A stretch of 37,265 nt of DNA from Verrucomicrobiales bacterium (GCA_022361255.1 JAKSBG010000371.1:1-37265), one strand, 5' to 3'. Counted from the stretch's first letter, positions 7,901-16,090 are shown. Numbers and translations are program-made. Notes: generated by a model from the letters alone, not told the origin.

Positions 7901-9729
7901 TGAAAATGGGTATCGTTCTGAGGAGAAGAAAGGTTTGCGAAGTTGTCGTTTCTCATGACAAACGTGCGCTTGTCTCCTTTGAGATAGCCCGTGACCGTTC
8001 CGCTGGCCCGGCCCGTGCCGGGAGCCGCGTTGAAATCTTCCTGGTATGCTCCAATGAAGAGAAGGTTCACATTCCCGGGCATATCAACTATTTCCCCCTT
8101 TGCCACTGCTTGGCCGGAGGAAATATCGTAGTCTGCGTGGGAGTCGAGAGTTACGCTGACCGTTTCCGGATATTCGTGTGTATGATCTCTCGCTACCGTC
8201 ACTTTGATTTCCACTTCAGCAGATCCCGCAGGAATTTGCACAACGCCGTCGGCTGGGCCGCCTTCCTCGGTTGCGGTAAAGTCAACGCCGTTTGTCGCAT
8301 CGACTTCTTCCGCCAGGGTTCCCCCTCCGAGAGTGTAGAAAACAGTAACCGGATAAAGGCCGTCCGTCCGTTCTATGGAAATACGGATTTTGTCCGGTGA
8401 ATTGCCGTTCTGATGATCGAGGTTGCCAACATCGACAATTCGTCCGGGGAGCAGTGGCGGGTTTTCCCATTCGATAGCTTCATCATCGATTGCCGTTATC
8501 GAGACGACTTCTTTTTGCACTGTCGGATCAAAACTCAGCAAGTCTGTTAGTTTGCTCACATCATCGACCCCGTCATGGCCCGAGCTTGCGCTGGAAAAGG
8601 GACTGAAACCGTACCCAAGAAGCAGGTTTTCTGTTGCGTCATCAATTCCGTCCCCGTCAGAATCAAGCATTTCGGCGTCACTGGAATCATAGGTAGCTAC
8701 ACGAACGAAGCGGTCTCCATCACCACCAAATAATGCGGTGCCATTTGAACTGCTAAAAGTTTCGGCAGGGCGAAGGGATTGCCCCGGAACAACTTCAATA
8801 CTCCCGGATGATGGGGTTTCCCACCCAACCGCAATGTGGTCGGCGCCTCCCCGGTCAGCATGATAAATTTCGAAGTAATAGGCCGTCCCCGCTGTCAGCG
8901 AAAAGACCGAAGACTTCTGCGTGTCCGGTTTGCCCATTCCCGCGAGGTGATCCCACTCTTCCTCAGAAATGTCTGCGACCCCGGTTTCGCTATCGATTTC
9001 GGCGGCAAGCGTGGGGGTCGGGGCGGGTCCTGTGGAATTGAAGTGAAACTCACAAACACCTCGTCCTGCAAGGTAAAAGGTATAGTCTCCTGTTTCTTGT
9101 GGGACGATGTAACCGCGGAAACGGGCACCGAAAACATCACCGTAGTTTGACGGTCCTTTGAGGGATGATCGCCATTCACTCCCCGCAGGGGGGCTGCCTC
9201 CATCGAAAAAGGCCTTGAGATCACTTGTGCCCTCCGGAGGCGCGAACAACCATACGTCGCGCGTGACGGCACCCGTCACCACCGGATTTGCACCGTTCGA
9301 GAAATCGACGCTGAGGACACCACCGGAACCCCGTATATCCATGTCGATTCCTGCTGATTCCTCAACGCTTATCCAATTGACGAGGTCTGTACTCAGTTCG
9401 AGGCGGTATCGTTTTCCGGTTACGGAGGTGAAGGAGACGGTCTTGTTATCCAGAATAGACTGTGGATCCAGTATTCGAAGATGATCCGATTCATCGTTGG
9501 GATCCGTTCCGGCGCCGGCCTCTGCACCGTTGGTTTCCCCATCGCCATCGCTGTCCCCGCCTGCATCCTGGCCTTTCTCACCGAAGTGGAAGATTTCCCA
9601 AACGTCGGAAATCCCGTTGCCATCTGTATCGAGATCAACTTGCCCGAAAGCAGTCGTAGCTACAGTGAGGAGAAAGGTCGAAAACAGAATTGTGCCGAAC
9701 GGAACTGACGTATGATCAGGGAGTTTCAT
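4909..9729 (-). CDS. Giant secreted DUF1800 protein with PA14, Calx-beta and CHRD domains
   Basis: This is a 1606-residue exported protein with a signal peptide at residues 1-30. Thrombospondin-type-3-like calcium motifs follow (DLDTDGNGISDVWE ~32-46; DSDGDG ~59-64; DSDGDGIDDATE ~356-367). A PA14 carbohydrate-binding-type domain occupies ~155-322, with YTFYLAGRG and YYFEIYHADRGG. A Calx-beta domain lies at ~445-550 and ends with the typical strand pattern and ETVSVTLD. A CHRD domain spans ~553-700 and ends YVNLHTDNNAAGEV. The DUF1800 domain runs from ~720 to the C-terminus (FLNQATFGAAWEDV, later FISRRLIQRMTTSNP). DUF1800 is normally ~450-600 residues long, so here it is fused to an extended adhesive N-terminus. 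Located first in the operon with DUF1501, it is likely cell-surface or periplasmic, probably binding carbohydrate through PA14. Confidence 0.92.
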   Translation of the reverse strand: MKLPDHTSVPFGTILFSTFLLTVATTAFGQVDLDTDGNGISDVWEIFHFGEKGQDAGGDSDGDGETNGAEAGAGTDPNDESDHLRILDPQSILDNKTVSFTSVTGKRYRLELSTDLVNWISVEESAGIDMDIRGSGGVLSVDFSNGANPVVTGAVTRDVWLFAPPEGTSDLKAFFDGGSPPAGSEWRSSLKGPSNYGDVFGARFRGYIVPQETGDYTFYLAGRGVCEFHFNSTGPAPTPTLAAEIDSETGVADISEEEWDHLAGMGKPDTQKSSVFSLTAGTAYYFEIYHADRGGADHIAVGWETPSSGSIEVVPGQSLRPAETFSSSNGTALFGGDGDRFVRVATYDSSDAEMLDSDGDGIDDATENLLLGYGFSPFSSASSGHDGVDDVSKLTDLLSFDPTVQKEVVSITAIDDEAIEWENPPLLPGRIVDVGNLDHQNGNSPDKIRISIERTDGLYPVTVFYTLGGGTLAEEVDATNGVDFTATEEGGPADGVVQIPAGSAEVEIKVTVARDHTHEYPETVSVTLDSHADYDISSGQAVAKGEIVDMPGNVNLLFIGAYQEDFNAAPGTGRASGTVTGYLKGDKRTFVMRNDNFANLSSPQNDTHFHKVLLSGGNQVGGPPIHDILNEAESDALLGHYLTYDWDLTRQNPVLPTNGGPPSRQVIIDSLFNQNGETQIYVNLHTDNNAAGEVMAMLELATGSVNEPDPPADPDPVPLLSGAELENEITRFLNQATFGAAWEDVQAIKTAIETERQSNANYSRIEEFDKWIDEQCRLQQTYLVDYTLAADNMEWNLRGMWDPSEWNDWDSNNPGVDVEPIPTVWPYIDRSLTNGPAPGMPNTHPHFWANQWYPVNRYPTDRDWINWNNDVGASEGARVVRNLGQPNQNNRRRGHWALMVNGKDQLRQKFGYSVQQILVVAETLNTIRAKNLSAANYQDMLNFYCLPSDRNGNNQIDNNEETYFRDLFGYINWSPVMGKWLSSLKNRAAYDSNGDGIIDVYPDENLAREDMQLFSIGLFNLWPDGSLQLQTGNNPNVPPGSSATYTNDDIQEFARVLTGQSFSRYVSDTRSNTRLYNNIGHREGPYQFGIDSADGGNVFDTDNTNGDSDPNDGDDGILYAGGFTTGEGENYYGHQFNYPMRMFGKSGSTIYHDLGVKTIAGGRVIDNTGILSNTGNPPASSNNSIIQMGIADIEDALNWFAGKVDGNAAPDFTGNAGNANASHASTPPFISRRLIQRMTTSNPSSAYLYRVSKAFKDSEGCMRDVCKAILLDPEVRNPDLITESYGMKKPPLEAYMQLLRTFEATSLLPISPDNTGPPFNGSWPEVDGGYDPGSYTGQGPYHKIFLTDYGYPANQANNFRFNCHYFYNLTDTQLSMSPFAQETVFNYYLPDFSKGLVKSAALVSPELQLATETDVINNINFFWIITWAWDTSRNNRNDGQSFNQLGGSFRNQREAFTGGTTTTGDWDSHHRIRIDFQRWADEIYSLPPFSGNNITGSGGRTGESLEDEALVDFLDQRLMAGQFKDKYPFDESDDEDLSRDGFSPRDPHHGDGDFTNDLDGRNPREWIIHTLTDTFGDGTSSEINRMNKFRTALYLMTISPEYQVKK

Positions 9730-9844
9730 GGGGGCGGGAAAACGAAAGGTGGCACGAAACGAACTCGGCGATCATGCCGAAAATTCCGAGCAAAGACAAA
9801 ACAAAAAACGGAGTTTTACCGCCCCGAATATTTCGCTACCTCTC

Positions 9845-10537
9845 TTATTGTCCCGGGCATGTGAGGGCCTGCCCATTGCTCGAATCGTCCAGCGAATCGA
9901 GAAAGGGAACTGCCTGCCTTGCCCAATCATCCGGAGGAGAGTAGTGAGCCGCTCCCTCTTCGCCGAAACAGCTTTGCAGCATTTCGGTATTGATGATGCC
10001 GGGATTGAAGGCTACGGCGGCGACACCGTGAGGTAACTCGGCAGCAAGGGCCTGAGTCAGTCCTTCAATTGCCCATTTGGTCGCACAGTAGGGAGCAACT
10101 TCGGGAGAGGTCGTGCGGCCCCATCCGCTTGAGAAATTCACGATGATCCCCCGGCCTGCTTCGATCATCGACGGTATGTAGTGGCGAATTACGTTGGCAG
10201 TGCCATCGATATTCACTCTCGTCAGGGTCGAAAACTCTTCGTTGGAAATTTCCCAGAGCGGCGCGCTTCGATTGATGAGTGCTGCGCAATTGATGAGCAG
10301 GTCCGGCGCACCAAACTCAGAAATGGTTGATTCCGCCCAGGCCTTCACCGCTGTATCATCGGCGACGTCGACAGGGGAGAAAGAATGTGATTGGCCGAGC
10401 TCTTCCTGCAGTTCGGTCAGGGAGTCAGCGCTCCTCGCGCAGCCAATGACACGATGTCCGTGTTCTGCAAAACCGGTAGCCATGGCTCTGCCGAGGCCGC
10501 GGGAGACTCCGGTGATGACGGTCGTTTTTTTCCTCAT
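9845..10537 (-). CDS. Short-chain dehydrogenase/reductase (SDR)
   Basis: This is a 230-residue cytosolic classical SDR. The nucleotide-binding TGVSRGLG motif is at residues 9-16, NCAA at ~83-86 stands for the usual NNAG, SSGWG carries the catalytic Ser (~137), and YCATK gives Tyr150/Lys154. The active site is therefore complete. The Arg after the first Gly pair is compatible with NADPH use, but cofactor and substrate cannot be assigned. It has one of the few clear Shine-Dalgarno sequences in the window (AGGAG upstream of the ATG). It lies 75 bp downstream of parC on the same strand, so read-through from the topoisomerase genes is possible. Confidence 0.9.
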   Translation of the reverse strand: MRKKTTVITGVSRGLGRAMATGFAEHGHRVIGCARSADSLTELQEELGQSHSFSPVDVADDTAVKAWAESTISEFGAPDLLINCAALINRSAPLWEISNEEFSTLTRVNIDGTANVIRHYIPSMIEAGRGIIVNFSSGWGRTTSPEVAPYCATKWAIEGLTQALAAELPHGVAAVAFNPGIINTEMLQSCFGEEGAAHYSPPDDWARQAVPFLDSLDDSSNGQALTCPGQ

Positions 10538-10612
10538 TTTTTCAATCTCCTGTCCTTGCGATTTTTACCCGGGCGAAAGAATGATGATGAAAAACCGTTT
10601 TTCCCCTTCGTA

Positions 10613-12793
10613 TCACTTTCGCTTCCGGGGAGTTTTCCTGCGGGGAGCAGCTTTCTTTTGTGCGACTTTCCTGGCGGCCGTTTTCCTGGCAGGAGCCTTC
10701 TGCGTCGCTGCTTTTTTTGCAGGCGCTTTTTTTGCTGCCGCTTTTTTCGCAGGAGTTTTCTTCTTCGGCGGGTCGGGTTCGGCTACCGGTTTGTCTGCGG
10801 CGGCTCCTGCAATTTCCTCCTGTTCCGCTTTGGGGATTCGCGATACGCGATCGACAGGGTGTTTTGTCAGGATGTTTCCTTTGGCTCCCCGCCCTTTGAT
10901 ATCGATTTCACCGAAGTTGCAATCGATTTGAAAGTTCCGCAGGCGCAGGTCGGAGCGAAGATGCACGCGAACGATGATATTCGCTTCCTCTTCGGTATCG
11001 TGCTCGCTGAGCCACAGCACGCGGGTGCCGGCAGTTCCCTTCGTGAGGTCGTAGAGCTTCTCCCTCGTTACTCCGCTGACCTGGAAGCGCTTTACCATGG
11101 CGCGTCCACCGCGACCGTCTTTGTAAATCATGTTGTAGGTCTTCGGCTCGTCGCGTTTGAAGACGCTGCAAATCAGGTTGTCTTTTCCGATGAAAACCTT
11201 GTCGGCGATCTTGACGACGCGCATCGTGCCATCGCGGGAGAATGCGATGATATCGTCGAGGCGGGAACACTTTTCCACCGCTTCGTCGCGTTTCATACTC
11301 CATCCTGCCATTCCCTCTTTGCGATTCACGTAGAGGGTATCGTTGGCAACGACAACCTGCTTGGCTTCGACTTTGTCAAAGCTGCTGAGTTCGGTGCGCC
11401 GTTCGCGGTCTTTGCCATAACGCTCCTTGATGCTCTCGTAGTATTTGATCGTGAACTTCGTCAGGTTGCGAAGGTTTCGCTTCGTTTCCGCGATCTGGTC
11501 TTCCAGTCCCTTGAGGTATTCGTCAGCTTTGAATGAATCGTATTTCGAGATACGTTTGATTTTGATTTCAGTGAGCCGGACGATGTCATCGTGGGTCACT
11601 TCACGGCGAAGCAGTTTCAGGAAAGGCTTCAATCCGATCCAGATTTCTTCAATGACGGCTTCCCAGGTTTCGCATTCCTCGATGCGACGATAGATCCGGT
11701 TTTCGATGAAGATTTTTTCGAGGCTGGAGAAATGCCATTTCTCCTCCAGCCCGCCGAGCCGGATTTCCTGCTCCTGTTTGAGAAGGGCCCGCGTCTGTTT
11801 TGCGCTGTGACGAAGAATCTCCGAGACGCCGAGAAACCTCGGTTTGTTGTCCTGAATGACACAGGCATTCGGTGAGATACTGACCTCGCAATCGGTGAAC
11901 GCATAGAGAGCCTGCAGCATCTGATCCGTGTCGACTCCGGCGGGAAGGTAGACATGAATTTCGACATTCTCAGCCGTACAATCCTCAAGACGGGAAACGC
12001 GGACTTTTCCTTTCTCGTTCGCTTTGAGAATAGAATCGCAAAGGCTCGATGCGGTTGTGCCGAAAGGAATCTCCCGGATGACGAGGTGACGTGCTTTAGC
12101 CCGCTCGATTTTTGCGCGAACCCGGATGCGGCCTCCCCGAAGTCCGTCGTTGTACTCGGACACGTCGGCGATGCCTCCCTGAAAGAAGTCGGGAAAAATT
12201 TCGAACTCCTCCTTTTTGAGGACCGCGATACACGCATCGATCAGCTCGTTGAAATTATGGGGAAGAATTTTGCAGGCGAGTCCGACCGCAATCCCCTCGG
12301 CACCGTGCGCGAGGACGAGCGGAAACTTCGCGGGGAGTGTGACCGGCTCTTTGTTTCTCCCGTCATAGCTCGCGGCCCAGGTCGTGGTCTTCGGATTGAA
12401 GAGAACTTCGTTCGCGAATTTGGAGAGTCGGGTTTCGATGTAGCGGGGCGCAGCAGCCGAGTCTCCGGTGAGGATGTTTCCCCAGTTTCCCTGAGTGTCG
12501 ACCACGAGCTCTTTCTGTCCCATGTTGACGAGGGCGTCGCCGATCGCCTGGTCACCGTGCGGGTGATACTGCATCGTGTGACCGATAATATTGGCCACCT
12601 TGTTGAAGCGCCCGTCATCTTTCTCTTTGAGAGAGTGAAGAATGTGTCGTTGCACGGGCTTCAGGCCGTCATTGATGTGCGGAACCGCCCGTTCGAGAAT
12701 GACGTAGCTCGCGTAGTCGAGAAACCAGTCCGAATACATGCCCTTCAAGGGCTGCTGGGTGGGGATCGGTTCTGTGTGTTCTGGTTCTGGCAT
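10613..12793 (-). CDS. parC: DNA topoisomerase IV subunit A with histone-H1-like basic tail
   Basis: This 726-residue subunit cleaves and rejoins DNA in the type IIA topoisomerase. The N-terminal half matches Bacteroidetes-type ParC (YASYVILERAVPHI; MQYHPHG; QGNWGNILTGD). The catalytic Tyr is Tyr118 in AAPRYIE, preceded by Arg117. Beta-pinwheel-like repeats follow in the C-terminal third (for example YKDGRGGRAM), without a perfect GyrA box, which favours topoisomerase IV over gyrase. The last ~52 residues (675-726) are almost only Lys, Ala, Pro and Arg in PAKKAA-type repeats, like histone H1 tails. It is preceded by parE, a long intercistronic hairpin and a strong AAGGAG ribosome binding site 4 nt before the ATG. 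Confidence 0.92.
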   Translation of the reverse strand: MPEPEHTEPIPTQQPLKGMYSDWFLDYASYVILERAVPHINDGLKPVQRHILHSLKEKDDGRFNKVANIIGHTMQYHPHGDQAIGDALVNMGQKELVVDTQGNWGNILTGDSAAAPRYIETRLSKFANEVLFNPKTTTWAASYDGRNKEPVTLPAKFPLVLAHGAEGIAVGLACKILPHNFNELIDACIAVLKKEEFEIFPDFFQGGIADVSEYNDGLRGGRIRVRAKIERAKARHLVIREIPFGTTASSLCDSILKANEKGKVRVSRLEDCTAENVEIHVYLPAGVDTDQMLQALYAFTDCEVSISPNACVIQDNKPRFLGVSEILRHSAKQTRALLKQEQEIRLGGLEEKWHFSSLEKIFIENRIYRRIEECETWEAVIEEIWIGLKPFLKLLRREVTHDDIVRLTEIKIKRISKYDSFKADEYLKGLEDQIAETKRNLRNLTKFTIKYYESIKERYGKDRERRTELSSFDKVEAKQVVVANDTLYVNRKEGMAGWSMKRDEAVEKCSRLDDIIAFSRDGTMRVVKIADKVFIGKDNLICSVFKRDEPKTYNMIYKDGRGGRAMVKRFQVSGVTREKLYDLTKGTAGTRVLWLSEHDTEEEANIIVRVHLRSDLRLRNFQIDCNFGEIDIKGRGAKGNILTKHPVDRVSRIPKAEQEEIAGAAADKPVAEPDPPKKKTPAKKAAAKKAPAKKAATQKAPARKTAARKVAQKKAAPRRKTPRKRK

Positions 12794-12797
12794 AAAA

Positions 12798-12803
12798 CTC
12801 CTT
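12798..12803 (-). promoter_or_regulatory. Strong Shine-Dalgarno sequence for parC
   Basis: Read on the minus strand this is AAGGAG followed by TTTT and the parC ATG. It is notable because most genes in the window lack a recognisable Shine-Dalgarno sequence. Confidence 0.8.
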
Positions 12804-12812
12804 TTCTTTTCG

Positions 12813-12846
12813 GCAACAAATCTTGATCGAGATCAAGACTGGTTGC
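12813..12846. promoter_or_regulatory. Intercistronic hairpin between parE and parC
   Basis: A perfect 8-bp inverted repeat TCTTGATC-GA-GATCAAGA lies at 12821-12838. An outer 5-bp pair (GCAAC at 12813-12817 with GTTGC at 12842-12846) extends it into a stem with a small internal loop. It begins directly after the parE stop codon and ends ~8 nt before the parC ribosome binding site. No T-run follows on either strand, so it is not an obvious intrinsic terminator. Likely roles are RNA processing or stability between the two subunits, or a protein-binding palindrome. Confidence 0.65.
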
Positions 12847-14706
12847 TCACGCAGCATCCTCCTCTTCCACCAGATCCGCTTCGATCCGCAAATTCCGAAT
12901 GATAAACTCCTGCCTTTGCGGTGTGTTTTTCCCCATGTAGAAGGTCAGCAAATCGGTGATCATTTTCGGCTTTGGCGGCATCGCCACGGGGGAAAGCCTG
13001 ACATTGTCACCAATGAAGAACTTGAATTCGTCGGGCGAGATTTCTCCCAGACCCTTGAACCGGGTGATCTCCGGATTGCTGATCTCATTGATCGCAGCGA
13101 CCCGCTCTTCGTCGCTGTAGCAATAACGCGTTTCTTTTTTGTTTCGCACCCGGAATAAGGGGGTCTCCAGAATATAGAGGTGCCCTTCGCGGATGAGGTC
13201 AGGAAAGAACTGAAGAAAGAAGGTCATTGCGAGAAGGCGAATGTGCATCCCGTCGACGTCCGCATCCGTCGCGAGGACGACCTTGTTGTAGCGCAGACCA
13301 TCGATTCCGTCTTCGATTCCGAGAGCGGCCTGTAGCAGATTGAACTCCTCGTTCTGATACACCACTTTCTGGGACATCCCGTAGGAGTTGAGTGGTTTTC
13401 CGCGGAGGGAGAAGACCGCCTGCGTATCGACATTGCGGGCCTTCGTGATTGATCCACTCGCAGAGTCCCCCTCGGTGATGAACAGGGTCGATTCGTCGGC
13501 GAGCTTGTGCTTTGAGTTCAGGTGAGCGCGGCAGTCACGGAGTTTTTTGTTGTGAACCTTCGTCTGCTTGGCGCGCTCGCGGGCGAGTTTCTTTATGCCC
13601 TTCATCTCTTTGCGCTCATGTTCGGAGCGCTGGATTTTTTCGACCATCGCGTCGGCGGTCTCCTTGCGTCGATGGAGGACGTTGTCGAGCTGCTGACCGA
13701 TGTAGTTGCCGACAAAGGTGCGGACTGTCTCCCCGTCGGGAGCCATGTGGGTGGAACCGAGTTTTGTCTTTGTCTGAGATTCAAAAACCGGGTCTTCCAC
13801 TTTTACGCTGACTGCAGCGACGATTCCGGATCGAACGTCCGGCGCATCATATTGCTTTTTAAAATGAGTCCGGATCGTGGAAACGATTGCCTCACGGAAA
13901 GCTGCGAGATGAGTTCCGCCCATCGTCGTGTGCTGGCCGTTGACAAAGCTGTAGTATTCTTCGCCACTCTGTTCGGTGTGGGTGAAGGCGACCTCGATAT
14001 CTTTGTCGACGAGATGGATGATCGGGTAGATCGGCTTCTCGCCGCCGTCGAGATTTTCCTCCAGCAAATCGAGCAGGCCGTTCTTGGATTTGAATTTTTT
14101 CCCGTTGAGCGTCAGAGTCAGGCCTGTGTTCAGGTAGGCGTAATTCCGGAGCATGGTTTCTACATACTCCATGTCCCATTTATAGGTGCCGAAGATCTCC
14201 CGGTCCGGTTCGAAGCAGACCATCGTACCGCTCGGCTCGGATGACTTGGCTGCCTTTTTCATCTCATCAGTGATGAGGCCCTGGCCGAATGTGATACCCT
14301 TGGTTTGCTTGTCACGGAAAGCGGCGATCTCGAAAAATTCCGAGAGAAAGTTCACTGCCTTGATGCCAACCCCGTTGAGGCCGACAGATTTTTTGAAAGC
14401 TTCGCTGTCGTATTTCGCACCCGTATTGATTACCGAAGCGCAGTCTTTCAATTTCCCGAGTGGAATACCGCGACCGAAGTCCCGCACCCTGACAAAACGC
14501 TCATCAATCTCGATGTCGATCTGCTTTCCATTCCCCATTACGAATTCGTCGATGCAGTTGTCGATCGTTTCCTTGAGGAGAATGTAAATCCCATCGTCCG
14601 GTGATGAACCGTCTCCCAGTTTTCCGATATACATTCCGGGACGAAGACGAATGTGTTCACGTGGTTCGAGCGAGCGAATATGCTCTTCAGTGTAGTCGGA
14701 GGCCAT
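12847..14706 (-). CDS. parE: DNA topoisomerase IV subunit B
   Basis: This 619-residue ATPase subunit partners ParC in chromosome decatenation. The GHKL ATPase motifs are complete: Glu46/Asn50 in [17 protein letters not shown] at 76-82 and GLNGVG at 109-114, with the ATP-sensing QTKTKL at 311-316. The TOPRIM domain has EGDSASG at 412-418 and DADVDG at 481-486, supplying the acidic metal ligands. The C-terminal run ([31 protein letters not shown]) closely matches Bacteroidetes-type ParE as I remember it, and the length is normal for that group. It has its own promoter (14734-14762) and is followed 53 bp later by parC. Confidence 0.95.
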   Translation of the reverse strand: MASDYTEEHIRSLEPREHIRLRPGMYIGKLGDGSSPDDGIYILLKETIDNCIDEFVMGNGKQIDIEIDERFVRVRDFGRGIPLGKLKDCASVINTGAKYDSEAFKKSVGLNGVGIKAVNFLSEFFEIAAFRDKQTKGITFGQGLITDEMKKAAKSSEPSGTMVCFEPDREIFGTYKWDMEYVETMLRNYAYLNTGLTLTLNGKKFKSKNGLLDLLEENLDGGEKPIYPIIHLVDKDIEVAFTHTEQSGEEYYSFVNGQHTTMGGTHLAAFREAIVSTIRTHFKKQYDAPDVRSGIVAAVSVKVEDPVFESQTKTKLGSTHMAPDGETVRTFVGNYIGQQLDNVLHRRKETADAMVEKIQRSEHERKEMKGIKKLARERAKQTKVHNKKLRDCRAHLNSKHKLADESTLFITEGDSASGSITKARNVDTQAVFSLRGKPLNSYGMSQKVVYQNEEFNLLQAALGIEDGIDGLRYNKVVLATDADVDGMHIRLLAMTFFLQFFPDLIREGHLYILETPLFRVRNKKETRYCYSDEERVAAINEISNPEITRFKGLGEISPDEFKFFIGDNVRLSPVAMPPKPKMITDLLTFYMGKNTPQRQEFIIRNLRIEADLVEEEDAA

Positions 14707-14714
14707 GGCAGGGG

Positions 14715-14767
14715 CGGGGTTGAGGGAGTTTCCAGTATTTAGGAAAACTGAAGTAATTTCAACCCCG
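14715..14767. promoter_or_regulatory. Inverted repeat flanking the parE promoter
   Basis: Perfect 9-bp arms CGGGGTTGA (14715-14723) and TCAACCCCG (14759-14767) are separated by 35 bp. One arm overlaps the -35 element and the other lies between the -10 element and the start codon. This arrangement could bind a dimeric repressor, form a cruciform, or form a weak stem in the leader if transcription starts further upstream. Confidence 0.55.
14734..14762 (-). promoter_or_regulatory. Predicted sigma70-type promoter of parE-parC
   Basis: On the minus strand TTGAAA (14762-14757) and AATACT (14739-14734) are separated by exactly 17 bp. That gives 5/6 and 4/6 matches to the consensus. The -10 element ends 27 bp before the parE ATG, leaving a short leader. 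It was assigned by eye. Confidence 0.55.
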
Positions 14768-14868
14768 TAGTTGGCTGATTCTTCCTATTCCACCTGATCG
14801 GGAGGAGGCTTCCTGTCCGGTTTCGGTATCCGTATGTCACGTTTGCGCAACTGGGGGAAAATATCTCT

Positions 14869-16035
14869 GTGAGAAGGCACTCCTCAAAACTTGGATTTAT
14901 CCTCATTTATTTCTGCCTGGCATTCGGAATGGCGCAGGAACAGGCCTCGGGCATTATTGGAGGCGTGGATGCGGGCGAGTCCGATTTTCCCTGGATTTCC
15001 GCACTGATTAAGAAGGGGAATTTCAGTGCTCCTGCTGTGATCGGGGGAGGCGTTTTGATTGCAGATCAGTGGGTGCTGACGGCCGCTCACAGCGTTGCAG
15101 CAGAGACTCCCGATTCGGTCGAATTGTGGTTTCGGGTGAAAGATCTCAGCAATACCGATGAACTGATACAGCGGAATGTCCTCGCGATATACGAGCATCC
15201 GGATTTTGAGAATTCCGGAGGAATTTCAACCAATGACCTCGCTCTCCTGCTTCTGGATCGCCCTCTCACTGAAATTACACCCGTTCCTTTGATTGAATCG
15301 GGAGAACCGCTTTTCCCGGATGATCCGGTTTCCACGGCGGGGTGGGGCACGATTTCTGCCGGGGTGACAGAGCCGCATCCGGTCCTGCAAAAATGCGATC
15401 TCGAACTGGTGACCCGAATGTCTGCGAACCCCTTTTTCGGAAATGCACTAACCGTTGCCCATCTTCCCGCACGCGATTCGAATGCTGTGGCGACGCCGTG
15501 TTTCGGGGACAGCGGAGGACCTCTCGTGAAAGTGATTGAAGGAACAGAGACGCTTGTGGGCCTGGTCAGCTTCGGGTCATCAGATTGTTCCGATGCGTCT
15601 GTTCCGGCGGTGTTCGTAAATGTGCATCAGTTTCTCGATTGGATCGATGACTACCTGGAACTCACCTCGGAAGCTTCCGGCATCAAGGTAACCGGAAAAG
15701 GAAAGGAAATCTCAAACGGGGATCTGTCTCCGCGAAGGAGGGACAACACCTACTTTGGAAAATTCCGGGTGAAAAAGCGGAAGGTATCCCGAACTTTTTA
15801 TGTTCAAAATGCCGGAGCAGGTCTGCTCACCGTTCGAGCCGTGACCGCATCGGGATCCAGGTTCCGGGTGAAGAAAGCACCGGTTGCGTTGATCAATGAG
15901 TCTGCCCGCTCAAGTTGCAAAATTCAATTCCGGTCTCCCCGCCGAAAATCACGCAAGCGGTCCACCGTGCGTCTCTACACCAATGATCCGGTCAATCCGG
16001 TGTATCGATTCCGGGTGAAGGCAAAGATTCGCTAG
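14869..16035 (+). CDS. Secreted trypsin-fold (S1) serine protease with choice-of-anchor D-like C-terminus
   Basis: This is a 388-residue exported protease with a signal peptide at residues ~1-22. The GTG start is chosen because it gives that signal peptide, with a G-rich stretch upstream. The catalytic triad is His74 (TAAHS), Asp123 (NDLALL) and Ser215 (GDSGGP). The new N-terminus IIGG at 29-32 follows the signal peptide almost directly and has no Lys/Arg before it. The specificity position six residues before the active Ser is Thr209 rather than the Asp of trypsin, so trypsin-like Arg/Lys cleavage is unlikely. From ~265 onward there is a second, very basic beta-sandwich region resembling choice-of-anchor D/ASH repeats (IKVTGKGKEISNGD, later VRLYTNDP). 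Confidence 0.88.
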   Translation: MRRHSSKLGFILIYFCLAFGMAQEQASGIIGGVDAGESDFPWISALIKKGNFSAPAVIGGGVLIADQWVLTAAHSVAAETPDSVELWFRVKDLSNTDELIQRNVLAIYEHPDFENSGGISTNDLALLLLDRPLTEITPVPLIESGEPLFPDDPVSTAGWGTISAGVTEPHPVLQKCDLELVTRMSANPFFGNALTVAHLPARDSNAVATPCFGDSGGPLVKVIEGTETLVGLVSFGSSDCSDASVPAVFVNVHQFLDWIDDYLELTSEASGIKVTGKGKEISNGDLSPRRRDNTYFGKFRVKKRKVSRTFYVQNAGAGLLTVRAVTASGSRFRVKKAPVALINESARSSCKIQFRSPRRKSRKRSTVRLYTNDPVNPVYRFRVKAKIR

Positions 16036-16058
16036 TCCAGCGGGATACTCTGCCGGTC

Positions 16059-16090
16059 AAACAGGGTAACCTCGATGACTCAACCCTGTT
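16059..16090. repeat. AAACAGGGT-N14-AACCCTGT palindromic element, copy A
   Basis: The arms AACAGGGT (16060-16067) and ACCCTGTT (16083-16090) form an 8-bp inverted repeat. The element has the same half-sites and exactly the same 14-nt spacer length as copy B at 23822-23852. It lies in the 96-bp gap between the convergent protease and alpha/beta-hydrolase genes, where it could act as a bidirectional hairpin. No U-run follows it. Confidence 0.6.

Noticed and set aside
10391-12826. Long open frames (381 and 290 codons) antisense to parC
   Set aside because: They lie opposite a certain parC gene, have Phe/Cys/Arg-rich low-complexity translations (the mirror of the Lys/Ala tail) and no start signals.
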